In this document: piece after piece, positions 8,320 to 18,401 of the stretch
How positions within the stretch are numbered: position 1 is the first letter of the stretch
Layout: the number at the start of each line of letters is the position of its first letter
NCBI GenBank assembly: GCA_029975055.1
Contig: JARKPU010000001.1
Span: 62,001-126,000, forward strand
Reading direction: 5' to 3'
Source: Anaerolinea sp.
GTDB taxonomy: Bacteria > Chloroflexota > Anaerolineae > Anaerolineales > Anaerolineaceae
Length of the DNA: 64,000 bases
Notes under the pieces: model-generated
Seen by the model: the letters and a program-made list of their open reading frames with translations, nothing else
Databases searched by the model: none
Told to the model about the DNA's origin: nothing
Position numbers and translations under genes: made by a program

Positions 8320-9242
8320 ATGCCCCTCTCAGCCACTTTTTGATACTCTACCGTCAACCGCAACCCTTCCTCCAGGGTTACGCTCGGAGTCCAGCCCATC
8401 ATCGTTTTCGCCTTGCTGGCATCTAAGTAGATGAAGCGCGTCTCGCCCACCTTGGCCGGGCCGTGGATTGCCTCTAAGGGATACGCTGTGATGGTCTTCA
8501 ACGCCTCAAAGATCTGGTTGATCGAAGTGCCGATCCCATATCCAAGGTTGTAGATCCCCACCGGCGCCTTCAGGCCAAGCCAGTTGCCCAGGGCGCAATC
8601 GCCCACATAGACAAAATCGCGCTGCTGCTCGCCATCGCCGGTGATGGTCACCTGCTGCCCGGCCAGCATCTGCCCGACGAAGATCGCCACCACGCCGGCC
8701 TCGCCGTGCGGGTCTTGCCGTGGACCGTAAACATTGGGGTAGCGCAGCACGGTATATTCCATCCCGTAATTCAGGTGATAGAGGTAGAGATAATGCTCGA
8801 CCGTATGCTTGCTGACCCCATACTGGCAGATCGGGGCGACCGGGTGGTTCTCGTCACATGGCAGGTACTGCGGTTCGCCGTAAACCGTTCCCCCGCTCGA
8901 AATGTACACGAAGCGCTTTACCCCTGTTTGCCGGGCAGCTTCGATCAGGTTCAATGAACCCACAATATTCACATCGGCATCATATAACGGTTCGGCTACC
9001 GACCGGCGCACATCCATCTGAGCCGCGTGGTGGCTGACGTAATCGGGTTTCTCCGCTCTGAAGAGATCCAGCAGCTTCGGGTCGCGGATATCTACCTGGT
9101 AGAACTTCGCGGCGGGGTTCAGATTGGAGAGCCTGCCTGTGGCGAGGTTATCCACGACCACCACTTCGAGGCCTTTCGAGATCATCAAATCGACAACGTG
9201 AGAGCCAATGAAGCCAGCCCCACCGGTAACGAGAATTTTCAT
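8316..9242 (-). CDS. NAD-dependent nucleotide-sugar epimerase (extended SDR, GalE-like)
   Basis: Start at ATG 9242 (AAGGAGG five bases upstream; a GTG at 9245 is less well placed), 308 residues. An N-terminal Rossmann fold shows GGAGFIG, followed by the catalytic set SSGGTVYG and YGVSK, and the substrate region [18 protein letters not shown]. This is typical of UDP-glucose 4-epimerase-like enzymes common in Gram-positive and Chloroflexota polysaccharide clusters. Placed between the polyprenyl sugar transferase and heptose genes, it probably supplies a nucleotide sugar for the repeat unit. Exact substrate is not determinable. It overlaps hddA by 4 bp. Confidence 0.88.
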   Translation of the reverse strand: MKILVTGGAGFIGSHVVDLMISKGLEVVVVDNLATGRLSNLNPAAKFYQVDIRDPKLLDLFRAEKPDYVSHHAAQMDVRRSVAEPLYDADVNIVGSLNLIEAARQTGVKRFVYISSGGTVYGEPQYLPCDENHPVAPICQYGVSKHTVEHYLYLYHLNYGMEYTVLRYPNVYGPRQDPHGEAGVVAIFVGQMLAGQQVTITGDGEQQRDFVYVGDCALGNWLGLKAPVGIYNLGYGIGTSINQIFEALKTITAYPLEAIHGPAKVGETRFIYLDASKAKTMMGWTPSVTLEEGLRLTVEYQKVAERGM

Positions 9243-9300
9243 CACATCCTCCTTAAATCATCATGTCGCCGCAATGTCTTGAAGGATCGCACCGATCCGG

Positions 9301-10776
9301 CTAATAAGCGCCTCTGCGCGAAAGAACCGCCGGTATGGTTCGGAAAATGATCTGGATGTCTAACCAGACGGTCCAGTTGCGAATGTAATACATATCCAGG
9401 CGCACGCGCTCCTGGTACGATACGTCCGAGCGTCCGCTCACCTGCCAGAGCCCTGTGATGCCAGGGCGGATCGTCAGCAGGTTCATCCCCCACTTGCTGT
9501 ATTCCTTCAATTCCGGCGGTGAGATCATCCGCGGGCCGACGATCGACATTTCGTTGCGCAGTACATTGATCAATTGGGGCAGTTCATCCAGGCTGAATTT
9601 GCGGATGAACCTGCCCACACGGGTGATCCGCGGGTCATCCTTGAGCTTATGGTTGCGGGCCAGTTCTTCCTTCAATTCGGGATAACGCTCAAGAATTTCA
9701 TCGCCGTTGACATACATAGTGCGGAATTTGAAGGCATCGAAGGTGCGGCCGTTCACGCCCATCACCCTGCGGCGGTGAAACACCGGCCCGGGCGAATCGA
9801 GCTTGATCGCCAGACTCAAGATCAAGAAGAGCGGAACCGATAAAAGGGAGGCAACAATCCCAATCCCGTAATCGAGTAGGAATTTGAACACCTGGTCATA
9901 CCCCGTCAGGCGGACCTTGTTCACATTCACGAGCGGAACGCTGTTGATCTCCCTCACCTCCAGGCCGGTTGTGATGATCTCATACAGGCCGGAGGAGAGG
10001 CGCAGGTTCACTCCCCTCGCAACTCCATACTTATCGAACAGCTTGAGCAGGTCGTCGCGCGTCACCGCGCTGGAGGCGACAATCAATTCTTTGATCCCAT
10101 ACTCTTCGATCAGGCGGTCGAGGGCCGATAGGTTTCCTAGAATGGGCAAATCATGCCGGGCTGCGCGCTCACCCGGCTGCTGATCGACGAAACCCATCAC
10201 GTTCAGGCCAGAATATTGCCATTTTGAGAGCTGCTCCGAGAGCAGCCTGGCTTCTTCGTTGGCGCCAATGATCAAAGCCGGAGAAATGAAAAAACCCCTC
10301 CGCCGTGCTGCATAGACAACCCGGCGTAAGAAGAATCGCCCCAGGCAGGTGAGGAAGATGACCAGCAGCCAGGAGACCACCAGCCAGCCGCGCGCGATCA
10401 CAAATTCGGGCCCAAAGAAACCTGCGATGATCACCAGCAGCATGCCAATCGATGCTGCCGAGAAGATCTTCGAATACTCCTTCGTGCCCCCCAGTAAATT
10501 CTGGGGGTTATACAATCCCATGAAGGCATGCAATACCAGCCAGCCGGGGATCAAAATGTACACGATATTCGTGTAATACTCCATTGACGGAACCACATCG
10601 AGCTTGAAAATGCCGATGCCGGCCTCGAACCGGATGAAGTAAGCCAGCCTGAAGGCAAGGCCAACGGCAAGAAAATCCAACACCACCAGCGAGACTACAA
10701 AGACCACCCATTGGAAGGAATGACCAAACAGGCTGGTCACCCGGTTGACATTGGATTGAAGCGTTTCTCTATTCAT
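9301..10776 (-). CDS. Polyprenyl-phosphate glycosyl-1-phosphate transferase (WbaP/CpsE-like, chain initiation)
   Basis: Start placed at ATG 10776 (MNRETLQS), overlapping the upstream glycosyltransferase stop by 8 bp; an in-frame extension to 10821 would overlap more. About 491 residues: four to five N-terminal transmembrane segments, a Rossmann-like middle domain (PALIIGANEEARLLSEQL), one more membrane segment, and the C-terminal bacterial sugar transferase domain with FKFRTM, SLDELPQL, VGPRM and PGITGLWQVSGR. The enzyme transfers a sugar phosphate to undecaprenyl phosphate to start the repeat unit. It is the only initiating transferase in the cluster, so it defines the locus as lipid-linked oligosaccharide assembly. 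Confidence 0.94.
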   Translation of the reverse strand: MNRETLQSNVNRVTSLFGHSFQWVVFVVSLVVLDFLAVGLAFRLAYFIRFEAGIGIFKLDVVPSMEYYTNIVYILIPGWLVLHAFMGLYNPQNLLGGTKEYSKIFSAASIGMLLVIIAGFFGPEFVIARGWLVVSWLLVIFLTCLGRFFLRRVVYAARRRGFFISPALIIGANEEARLLSEQLSKWQYSGLNVMGFVDQQPGERAARHDLPILGNLSALDRLIEEYGIKELIVASSAVTRDDLLKLFDKYGVARGVNLRLSSGLYEIITTGLEVREINSVPLVNVNKVRLTGYDQVFKFLLDYGIGIVASLLSVPLFLILSLAIKLDSPGPVFHRRRVMGVNGRTFDAFKFRTMYVNGDEILERYPELKEELARNHKLKDDPRITRVGRFIRKFSLDELPQLINVLRNEMSIVGPRMISPPELKEYSKWGMNLLTIRPGITGLWQVSGRSDVSYQERVRLDMYYIRNWTVWLDIQIIFRTIPAVLSRRGAY

Positions 10777-12019
10777 TGGTGAGGCGGGAACCTTGGATAA
10801 CCTCATCGTATACCTCCTCAAGGCGCGCTGCGATATTTGCCCATAAATGCTGCTTCTCGACGTACCTCCTGCCTGCCTGACCGATTCGCGACCTCAACGC
10901 AGGATCATCCAGCAAAGCAACAACCGCATTCGCAAAATCCTCCGGGCCGTTCGCCACGATAAGATCCTGGCCCGGTGTTACCGCCAGCGCCGATACGGCT
11001 TGCGGTGAGGTGACCACCGGCAGCCCGCAAGCCATCGCTTCGAGCACTTTATTTTGGATTCCCGCACCGTAAGTGATCGGGGCCACGGCAAGCGTGGCTC
11101 GATGCAAGTACGGGCGGATGTCTTCCACCGTCCCGGTCACTTCGATCGCCGGGTTCTTCGCCAGGCCGCGCAGCTCAGGGGCGGGGTCTTTGCCGACCAG
11201 GACAAGCCGCGCGTCTTTCTTGCGCTGCCAGATGATCGGCATCGTCTCTTCGACGAATTTTAGCGACATGGTGACGTTGGCGTGGTAGCTCATCTTCCCG
11301 CTGATCACCAGCGTGGCGTCCTCCCTGGCCGTTGTCTGCTGCGGCGGGGCAAAGTAATCCACATCCACGCCGTTCGGCAGAACAACGACCTGGTCTTCGG
11401 GCGTTCCCAGCGGAGCGAGCGACATCAATGCCGTGCGATCGTTTTTGGAGGTGACCAGCACTTTATCGAACTGGTTGACCAGCCGGCCTTCATATCGGCT
11501 TGTTCGGCGCAAGTCAAACCGCGTGACCCAGCGGAAGAACCGCCTCTTGCTGTGGTGGGCCGCCTGTTTGAACAGCATGCTGATGCAATCCACGCTGTCC
11601 CAAACGACCGGTAATGGATGCCGCTCCCTGGCCGATTGGACGCCCTGCGCTGCGAGAACTTCCAGCCCAAACCTGGCCCCGCGCAAGTGCTCGACGTGCA
11701 CCACATCAAACCGGCAGGACCCGGCCAGCTGCCGCAGTTCCGCGGCCATGGCAGGCTGCCAGCAATAGACGGATTGCAGAGGCAATGCCGAGGGAAGCGC
11801 CAGCAGGCTGTTCAAAAGTGAACGCGAGCGCGTCAATGGGAATGCGTGGATTGCCGCGCACGCCTCTTTGAGCTGCGCCAACTCGGCCTTTTCATCTTCT
11901 GAGGAATAAAGGGTTACCAGCGTGATCTCATTTCCGCGCCCGGCCAGATGGGTGATCAGGTTGTACGGCCGCACCCGGATTAAGTCAGGAACGTAAGGGA
12001 CCACGAACAAAATTTTCAA
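10769..12019 (-). CDS. Glycosyltransferase family 4 (GT-B)
   Basis: 416 residues. A GT-B fold is indicated by the N-terminal MKILFVVPYVPD start and a C-terminal Glycos_transf_1 domain with VVLPNGVDVDYF, GTVEDIRPYLHRA and the E-x7-E-like segment KVLEAMACGLPVV. It should add one sugar to the lipid-linked repeat in the cytoplasm. Its N-terminal region closely resembles those of the enzymes at 18398-19579 and 21993-23204 (PYxPD start, a run ending in a Cys followed by the AxP motif), so the three look like paralogs. Donor and acceptor are unknown. Confidence 0.9.
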   Translation of the reverse strand: MKILFVVPYVPDLIRVRPYNLITHLAGRGNEITLVTLYSSEDEKAELAQLKEACAAIHAFPLTRSRSLLNSLLALPSALPLQSVYCWQPAMAAELRQLAGSCRFDVVHVEHLRGARFGLEVLAAQGVQSARERHPLPVVWDSVDCISMLFKQAAHHSKRRFFRWVTRFDLRRTSRYEGRLVNQFDKVLVTSKNDRTALMSLAPLGTPEDQVVVLPNGVDVDYFAPPQQTTAREDATLVISGKMSYHANVTMSLKFVEETMPIIWQRKKDARLVLVGKDPAPELRGLAKNPAIEVTGTVEDIRPYLHRATLAVAPITYGAGIQNKVLEAMACGLPVVTSPQAVSALAVTPGQDLIVANGPEDFANAVVALLDDPALRSRIGQAGRRYVEKQHLWANIAARLEEVYDEVIQGSRLTNE

Positions 12020-12036
12020 CGCAATATCCTCAGGTC

Positions 12037-13596
12037 TTAACGCTTTCTCAAGACGGCAATCAGGACAATCCCGGCCACAAACAAAGCCGAAGGGAACAAT
12101 GCTTTTGCCAGAAGCGCCAGGTAATCTGTCTCGTTCAACGGCAAGGTATCCGGCGGTTTCACATTGTTCAGGTGAATCGTAGGCTCCGGCGTGTTCGCCG
12201 GGGTCGGAGTTTCTGCGCCTGGGGTTTGAGCATCCATTTCAGCGAGGGTCGCCTCGAGCGTCGGTGTCGGAGAGGGAGCGGTCTTCGGCGGGATATACGG
12301 CGCGGAGGCCTGCCCCTTGGAGTACCACACCTGGTACACGCCATGGTCCGAATCCCAGACATGGGCTTCATCGCGCACGAACCAGACCACATTCACCTGG
12401 TTCCCGTTGCTGATGGCCACCCGGGGCCATTCTGGCACATCGCCCTGATACGTTGCGATCACTTCGGGCGGCGACCAATCCGAGCCATTCCAGACAAGAT
12501 CGAGCACGTTGAGGGATTGCCCTGCTTCACTGGTTTTCCCGACCGCGACCAGGTGGATTTTCCCCGAGCTGTCGTTTGCCATGGAATACGTATCGAGGTT
12601 CGATTGATAGAGCGGGGCGGCCCCCCAAACCCCGGGGATCGGCGCAGCCTCAGACCAGGTGTGACCGTTGTCTTCTGAAATCAGGAACTGAATCGTGTTT
12701 TGCGGCAGCAACCAGTAGGCAACGACAAGATGGCCGTTCCTGTCCACTCCAATGGTGATATTCTTTGCCATCTCGTCTTGCCCCAATGGGAACTGGAAAG
12801 GCTCGGCCCATGTGCGCCCGCCGTCATACGACACGCTATAGGAGACGCTCGTTGGGTTCGCAAGCTGCCCTAACCCGCCGCCGCGCCCCGATTCCCACAC
12901 GAGGTGAATGTTCTTCTCGTCATCGACCACGAATTGAGGTTTTACGGCCCCGTTCTGATTCTTGCTCAAATCCACGCTATCGGTCCAGGTCTCACCGTTG
13001 TCTTTAGATTGACGGTAATACACATGATACGCAACCGCATTGCTCGATGACGGGGTGTTCTCCGTGTAGGCCAGGTGCAACGTGCCATCTTGATCCACCA
13101 CCAGCCGGGAGAAGTAGGCGATTTGCTTGCCGCTCATCAGTTGCATCGGCGCCCAGCTTTGGGCAGACATCGCATCGGTTGTCGAATTATTCGAATAGTA
13201 AACCGAGGTCAAATCGGCAAACGTGAGATGCAATTTCGACTTGCCATCAAAAAGGATGCACGGCCGGGTAGCGGCGCTGTTGATGCCCACTTGAGGCAGT
13301 GAGAATATATCGTTCGGCTTCGTCCAGGACGTGCCGTCGTTTGATGTTGTATAGAATACCGAGTCGTATCCGATGTATCCAGACGCATACGCCACGTGAA
13401 TATTGCCAAAGGCATCAGTGGTGATATCGGGGAACCAGGAATACCCGCCTGAAGGCGATAACGGCTCCGGGGGAGACCAACTGACGACCTGGGCTTCCGG
13501 CACCAAGAGCGGCGATGATGCCAGATGCAGCAGCCCGGCCATCACTAGCGTGGCGATGATCCTGAAGGATATGGAAAAGAGACTCTTGAGCCTCAT
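12037..13596 (-). CDS. Secreted BNR/sialidase-like beta-propeller with Pro/Thr stalk and C-terminal membrane anchor
   Basis: 519 residues: a signal peptide (hydrophobic about 10-30), then repeated Asp-box-like units (for example SKDNGETWTD, SYDGGRTWAEPF, SEDNGHTWSEAAP) that mark a sialidase-type beta-propeller, then a Pro/Thr stretch (about 425-475) and a C-terminal transmembrane helix (about 497-515) ending LRKR. It should sit on the outer face, tethered by its C-terminus. The catalytic Arg triad of true sialidases is not evident, so it may only bind glycan. It overlaps the upstream GT-C gene by 4 bp. Its propeller resembles that of the protein at 59712-61253. Confidence 0.8.
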   Translation of the reverse strand: MRLKSLFSISFRIIATLVMAGLLHLASSPLLVPEAQVVSWSPPEPLSPSGGYSWFPDITTDAFGNIHVAYASGYIGYDSVFYTTSNDGTSWTKPNDIFSLPQVGINSAATRPCILFDGKSKLHLTFADLTSVYYSNNSTTDAMSAQSWAPMQLMSGKQIAYFSRLVVDQDGTLHLAYTENTPSSSNAVAYHVYYRQSKDNGETWTDSVDLSKNQNGAVKPQFVVDDEKNIHLVWESGRGGGLGQLANPTSVSYSVSYDGGRTWAEPFQFPLGQDEMAKNITIGVDRNGHLVVAYWLLPQNTIQFLISEDNGHTWSEAAPIPGVWGAAPLYQSNLDTYSMANDSSGKIHLVAVGKTSEAGQSLNVLDLVWNGSDWSPPEVIATYQGDVPEWPRVAISNGNQVNVVWFVRDEAHVWDSDHGVYQVWYSKGQASAPYIPPKTAPSPTPTLEATLAEMDAQTPGAETPTPANTPEPTIHLNNVKPPDTLPLNETDYLALLAKALFPSALFVAGIVLIAVLRKR

Positions 13597-15182
13597 TTCT
13601 CCTCCATCCCAAACGATTGGCCCGATAAAGTGAACTCGGCGCTCCCTGAGAATTCCATCACCCCCATCTCACTCTTCGAGGAGAGAGCGAGTCGCCGGAT
13701 CAACTGCGGTGTGGATGCATACTCGATCAACGCAGGGTCAAAAATCAAAACCGAGTTTCGAGCAGATGACAACCCAAAATGCGCAGGCGTGCCGGCCTGG
13801 GCGGTCACTGCAACCGGAGCACCTTCATCGAGCTCCCACTTCGAACCAATCGTGAAGGGGAGCACCCGATACTCGGGCAGGTAATACTGCACATGATGCC
13901 AGTTCGAGGCCACGATCAACGTGCTGGCCGGCGGGAAATTCGCCCGGATCGCCTGAAACCGTTCCAGGTAGTAACGGTCGGAATTGGCGATGGTCTGCCT
14001 GGTCAGTAACCTCTGACCGGTTGAACCGAAGGGATATTCAGGCAGGGTCAAGAAGATGGCGCCATTAAGCAAGACAAGCAACAGCGCGCCTGTCAACGCA
14101 AGCCGCCCGGAAGTAGACGCGAACATTTCCATGCCTGCCGCCCCCAAGATAATCCATGCAGGTAGGAACACAAAGACCAGGCCCTGTTGTCCCATATGTA
14201 CCAATAAGTAATACATGAATGCCGGCAAGATCCATAAACCGATAAAAACCGCGCGCTCATCCAACCGCCTTCTCGTACCGTGAAAGAATGGATGAACCAC
14301 TGCGTAAGCTGTCGGTAATAAAACTATACCGCATCCGTACACAAAATAGAGTATTAATTTGATTGCATTTCGCTTCAGGCCAAAAAGGCCGGCGCCTTCG
14401 AAAATCGATGTCGTTTTCTGGAAGCGGTCGGTGAAATTGCCCATCACCTGAAGGTAGCTGTTCAACCCGCCGCTCAGTGAAATGAGCGGGATGAACCATG
14501 CCAGGCACGCCGCTGCCCCCACCACGCCCGCCACAATGAATTTCTTCCACCCGACACGCCGGATCGAATAGAGAAAAACCGGCGCCAGGAAAACGAGTGT
14601 TTGCTGTCGCACCCCGCCCGCCACCGCCAGGACAAGCACGGATGGAATGAGATAGCGGTGTTCTCCCTTCATGGTCTTATACATGAACAAAGCGCCCAGG
14701 ATGACAAGAAAAGCGTCCAGCGAATGCGGCAAGGCGATTTCGTTATAGAACCAGAACAAAGGCGAGGTTGCCAGAAACGCCGCACCGATCCAGCCGGTCC
14801 GCGCCGTGTACATGGCTTCGCCTAAGAAGAACATCGCCATCACGGCCCCTACCCCGGCCGCGATGCCGACGGCGACCATCACGGTTTGAGGGTCATGGAC
14901 CAGCCAGTTCAGCGCCCGGCACAGCCAGACGTAGAGAATGTACCCGGGCGGTTGAGGCTGCTCTTTTGCCAGGTTGAATTCACTCAACGCATACGCGAAA
15001 TTCACCGAGTCCCAGTGGTATAAAACTTTGGAAGCGAACGGAATCCGGCTGGCGAGAGTGACTGCCGCCAGAATGCCCAGGCCCGCCAGCTTGCCCGACG
15101 GCCTGTTCATGAAAATGGAAATCGCCTTTGAATTTGAGGATTTGCTCTGCAACGTTGATGCCTGGTGATGCTCAACTTTCAT
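13593..15182 (-). CDS. Multi-spanning GT-C-type membrane protein (PMT/ArnT-like)
   Basis: 529 residues with about ten hydrophobic segments. The first loop carries YHWDSVNFAYAL, with an acidic residue in the place expected for the catalytic Asp of GT-C glycosyltransferases; a soluble C-terminal part of about 130 residues follows. GT-C enzymes use polyprenyl-linked sugars on the outer membrane face, so this may decorate the polymer or a protein. Start and stop overlap both neighbours by 4 bp. Function is assigned by fold-level resemblance only. Confidence 0.75.
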   Translation of the reverse strand: MKVEHHQASTLQSKSSNSKAISIFMNRPSGKLAGLGILAAVTLASRIPFASKVLYHWDSVNFAYALSEFNLAKEQPQPPGYILYVWLCRALNWLVHDPQTVMVAVGIAAGVGAVMAMFFLGEAMYTARTGWIGAAFLATSPLFWFYNEIALPHSLDAFLVILGALFMYKTMKGEHRYLIPSVLVLAVAGGVRQQTLVFLAPVFLYSIRRVGWKKFIVAGVVGAAACLAWFIPLISLSGGLNSYLQVMGNFTDRFQKTTSIFEGAGLFGLKRNAIKLILYFVYGCGIVLLPTAYAVVHPFFHGTRRRLDERAVFIGLWILPAFMYYLLVHMGQQGLVFVFLPAWIILGAAGMEMFASTSGRLALTGALLLVLLNGAIFLTLPEYPFGSTGQRLLTRQTIANSDRYYLERFQAIRANFPPASTLIVASNWHHVQYYLPEYRVLPFTIGSKWELDEGAPVAVTAQAGTPAHFGLSSARNSVLIFDPALIEYASTPQLIRRLALSSKSEMGVMEFSGSAEFTLSGQSFGMEEK

Positions 15183-16873
15183 CGCGTAAACCGGTAAATT
15201 GTGACCTTGCTATTCTCGTACACGGGCGCCAGGCCATAAATGCCATCCAAACGGTCCGAACCAAGCGCCTTTTCGGCAGGCCCGAAGAAGACAAAAGCGA
15301 CATTCCCCTCAGCCAGAATTTGCTTCTTCGAGGAGGCATCCAGCCCGGGCGAGAAGAAGTCCTCTACCGCCTGCGATTTTGCATAAAAATCCAGCGTTTG
15401 CGCCCAATGAGCCAGGTATGCGTGCGAACCGGTGAGCATCGGCACATATTGGCCCGTCGTCAGCGAGGAGAAGATCACATCATCCGGCCGGCTGTTCTCG
15501 TCCAGCCAGGCCATCGCCTGCAGCTCATCTTGATACAGGTAATACGGGTAATCATGCCGCGAAAGATCCAGGAACCGCCAGGCAAACAGGTAGAGGTTTG
15601 TCGGGATGACAAGCGCGATGACCAAAGCAACCGCCAGCCTGCGGACCTGCTCCGTGGTAATTGACTGCCGTTTCAGAAGCAGGCGCTCGACCCATGGCAG
15701 GATGTAGTCTTGCATCCCAAACACTGCCAGGAAGGCCATCGGCACCTGCCAGCCGTTGAGCAGGTGGATCTGGTAATCCACTGGAAGGTAAATGATCAGG
15801 AAGGTCACCAAGAACCAGCCCACAAGGAAAAGTCGGTTATCGTCCAACGTGTTGAGCCGCAAGGGATTCATCCGCACGGTTGCGTAAACGGCGAGCAGGA
15901 AAGTGAACCCGAACAGAATCGGCAGGTGTAAAAGATTGGGCGTGTACACCCCTGCGTTGGCAAATTGCTTGAGCACATCTTTCCAGATCGGATCCATGCT
16001 GGTCAGTAAAACCGAGTAAATCGCAGGCCAGACCGAGATACCCCCAACGATCAACCCGCTTTTTATCATATACACCGGCAGCTTTCGATCTCTCAGCCAC
16101 TGGAGAATGGCATACGCCAGGAGAACGGCATATACCGAGACGAGATCATACGCATGCTGCCATCCGAGGAACAGGGCAACCAGCCCGGCCCAGACCGCAT
16201 AGCGCAGCTGCTGTTTCGACTGCCCGCGGAGAAGCAAGTCAAAACAGAAGATATACAGCGCCGCGGCGATGAAATGCGGATACCCTAAAATCCCTAAGAA
16301 AGTGTTCCCTTCGGCGATATAGACATCCAACGGGAAGAGCAGCTCTTTTCCGGTCAGGTACTTGAGGAGCACCAGCACCCAGCCCCAACCGGAAGTGAAG
16401 GTGACCAGAAGGAACGCCGTTTTCCGCATCGCCGGGTTAGAAAAGAACCAGCAGCACATCCGGTAAACCAGCAGCAAGAACAAGATGGTCGCGCCAACGC
16501 GCAGCACCTGGAACATGACCGCATAATCCAACCCAAGCAGGCTGCCCGCGCGGCCCAGTCCCCACCAAAGCAGGTTGAAGAACAGCGGCCGGTTTGCCTC
16601 TGGGGTCATCTTGTTCGATGCCAGGTTCTGCGTAGCCAGCTCACGCATCCAGGAGAAATATTGCGCATGGTCCGGCACATCCAGCATGATTCCCATGAAT
16701 TGCTTATCTGGCGGGGTCGTCAGGTAGCCAAACAAGAATGGAAGGCTTGTGACTGCCAAGACTATTGCAATGACCAGGATGACGAAGCGCCTTTCGGCCG
16801 CAGACCATTCCGTGTGAAACGCCAGGCTTTTCTGTAAAGGCAGATCGTTGATGGGTGCGCTGGTATTCGCCAT
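15179..16873 (-). CDS. Multi-spanning membrane protein, GT-C-like
   Basis: 564 residues from ATG 16873, one base after the upstream stop (16875); a longer frame to 16909 would overlap that gene by 35 bp. About eleven hydrophobic segments, with a first external loop containing DVPDHAQYFSWMRE, an acidic motif like the catalytic loop of GT-C enzymes, and a ~110-residue C-terminal soluble domain. It lies in a run of three consecutive GT-C-like genes. No specific family could be recognised. Confidence 0.7.
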   Translation of the reverse strand: MANTSAPINDLPLQKSLAFHTEWSAAERRFVILVIAIVLAVTSLPFLFGYLTTPPDKQFMGIMLDVPDHAQYFSWMRELATQNLASNKMTPEANRPLFFNLLWWGLGRAGSLLGLDYAVMFQVLRVGATILFLLLVYRMCCWFFSNPAMRKTAFLLVTFTSGWGWVLVLLKYLTGKELLFPLDVYIAEGNTFLGILGYPHFIAAALYIFCFDLLLRGQSKQQLRYAVWAGLVALFLGWQHAYDLVSVYAVLLAYAILQWLRDRKLPVYMIKSGLIVGGISVWPAIYSVLLTSMDPIWKDVLKQFANAGVYTPNLLHLPILFGFTFLLAVYATVRMNPLRLNTLDDNRLFLVGWFLVTFLIIYLPVDYQIHLLNGWQVPMAFLAVFGMQDYILPWVERLLLKRQSITTEQVRRLAVALVIALVIPTNLYLFAWRFLDLSRHDYPYYLYQDELQAMAWLDENSRPDDVIFSSLTTGQYVPMLTGSHAYLAHWAQTLDFYAKSQAVEDFFSPGLDASSKKQILAEGNVAFVFFGPAEKALGSDRLDGIYGLAPVYENSKVTIYRFTR

Positions 16874-16874
16874 A

Positions 16875-18401
16875 TTAATAAGAAGCCGTAATTTCCTTCT
16901 CTCCAACATGAATGCGTCTGGATGTCCGGGCCATCAGCCAGTTGCCGCCCAGCAGGACACACACATAAATCCCCAGCGGAAGCAGGCTGGCCAAACCTTT
17001 CAGACCCAGAATCGTCCCGTAATTACGGGCAATGTTCCCGGCCTGCCAGTTTGGCAGTGCGTACCCCAGGAGCGGATTGAGAATCTGATCCGATGGGAAG
17101 GACTGCCCGGCAATCGTCAGGCCCCAGGTAGCCATGAGCGACCAGGCGGCCAGAACCAAAGCGCTCACCTTGAACCAGGGCTTCGCTTGCCATGCCTGCG
17201 CAGCGAAGGCTGCCGCCAGGCCGATGAACGGCACTGCCGGGAGGAAATAACGCGGGCCGACTGCGAATCCACCCCACCACATGATCGAAGAAGCGTTGAA
17301 CAGGAACATCGCCAGCGTGGCTGCCAGCGCCGTCCAAAACTCGGCGCGGAAACGACCGCTTCTCCACCACAGGTAAAAGCCGGGCAATCCGAACAGTAAA
17401 ATGGGTGAAAGGAAAAACAACCCGCGGAATGGACTGAATGTGATGCCCCAGATAGCATCCCAAGTAGGAGCTACCAGGCTCATAAAGCCGGTCGAGTGTT
17501 GAGCAGTCCATAATTCGGAGTATTCGTAACCCAATTTCAATGGGCCGCCAAATACGGCATTGTTGTACAGCATCAATCCTGCGCCAACTGCTCCGGCCGA
17601 AATCGCCATCCAGATGATGCGAGGCCAGCTTCTGAGGCGGATCAAGCGGATTGCCGAATACACGAATAAAACACAGGCGACCAGGATGACCGAATACTCC
17701 GTCAACACGGCGTACCCCAGGCAAAAACCGGCCAGCAGCAGCCTGCCAGCGCCGAGGTTGCCATTGCCCCGGATAAGGTAAAACCCAAGAACCAACAGCG
17801 CGGCACTGACCATGTGGCTGTAATACTCGCCTGCATAAGCGAAAACCGGCGTGAGCAGCCCAACACAAAGCACCGCCGCCAGGCTCACCCGACGGTCGAT
17901 CTGATAATCGAGGAGAATCCGGTAAAGCAGCAGCGCGAGCAGAATCGAGGCCATAACCGGGATCGCCAGCGTCAAAGCCACCTGGGCAATGGCAAAATGC
18001 ACTTTTTCCAGGTAAACGCCCGATCCGCCCTCCCGCAGGGTGGCCTGGAAGGCCTGGTTCGTCGAAAGTTTCTCGACCAGCCGGGCCAGCATGGGGGTCT
18101 GCAGCACAGCTTTCAGCCCGGCATAGACCGGTATTCCAAGGAAAGCCGAGCCGGGGGGTTTATCGCTGTAATAATGCCCGCCAACTTTCGCGTAATCGAC
18201 GGTGTTCTCCACATATTTGTCGATCATTAACGTGCCATCGTCCACAACGGCAACGACCATATCCAGGCGCGAATTTTGGTTTGGGTCGGCCCAGCGCGGG
18301 AAGAAATACGCATAGCACCCAAAGAGCAGGAGAACGATGAGGATTTCGTTTCGGTAAGAAGGCCGGGCGTTCGCTTTGTTCATGACGTTCGAGGATTTCA
18401 C
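16875..18401 (-). CDS. Multi-spanning GT-C-type membrane protein (GT39/ArnT-like)
   Basis: About ten transmembrane segments with the first-loop pattern GGHYYSDKPPGSAFLGIPVY, the DKPPG motif that marks ArnT/PMT-family glycosyltransferases. Three starts are possible: GTG 18428, GTG 18401 and ATG 18383. The middle one is chosen because it makes a 4-bp GTGA overlap with the upstream stop, the arrangement seen throughout the operon; this gives 508 residues. It likely moves a sugar from a polyprenyl carrier on the outer face. Substrate unknown. Confidence 0.78.
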   Translation of the reverse strand: MKSSNVMNKANARPSYRNEILIVLLLFGCYAYFFPRWADPNQNSRLDMVVAVVDDGTLMIDKYVENTVDYAKVGGHYYSDKPPGSAFLGIPVYAGLKAVLQTPMLARLVEKLSTNQAFQATLREGGSGVYLEKVHFAIAQVALTLAIPVMASILLALLLYRILLDYQIDRRVSLAAVLCVGLLTPVFAYAGEYYSHMVSAALLVLGFYLIRGNGNLGAGRLLLAGFCLGYAVLTEYSVILVACVLFVYSAIRLIRLRSWPRIIWMAISAGAVGAGLMLYNNAVFGGPLKLGYEYSELWTAQHSTGFMSLVAPTWDAIWGITFSPFRGLFFLSPILLFGLPGFYLWWRSGRFRAEFWTALAATLAMFLFNASSIMWWGGFAVGPRYFLPAVPFIGLAAAFAAQAWQAKPWFKVSALVLAAWSLMATWGLTIAGQSFPSDQILNPLLGYALPNWQAGNIARNYGTILGLKGLASLLPLGIYVCVLLGGNWLMARTSRRIHVGEKEITASY

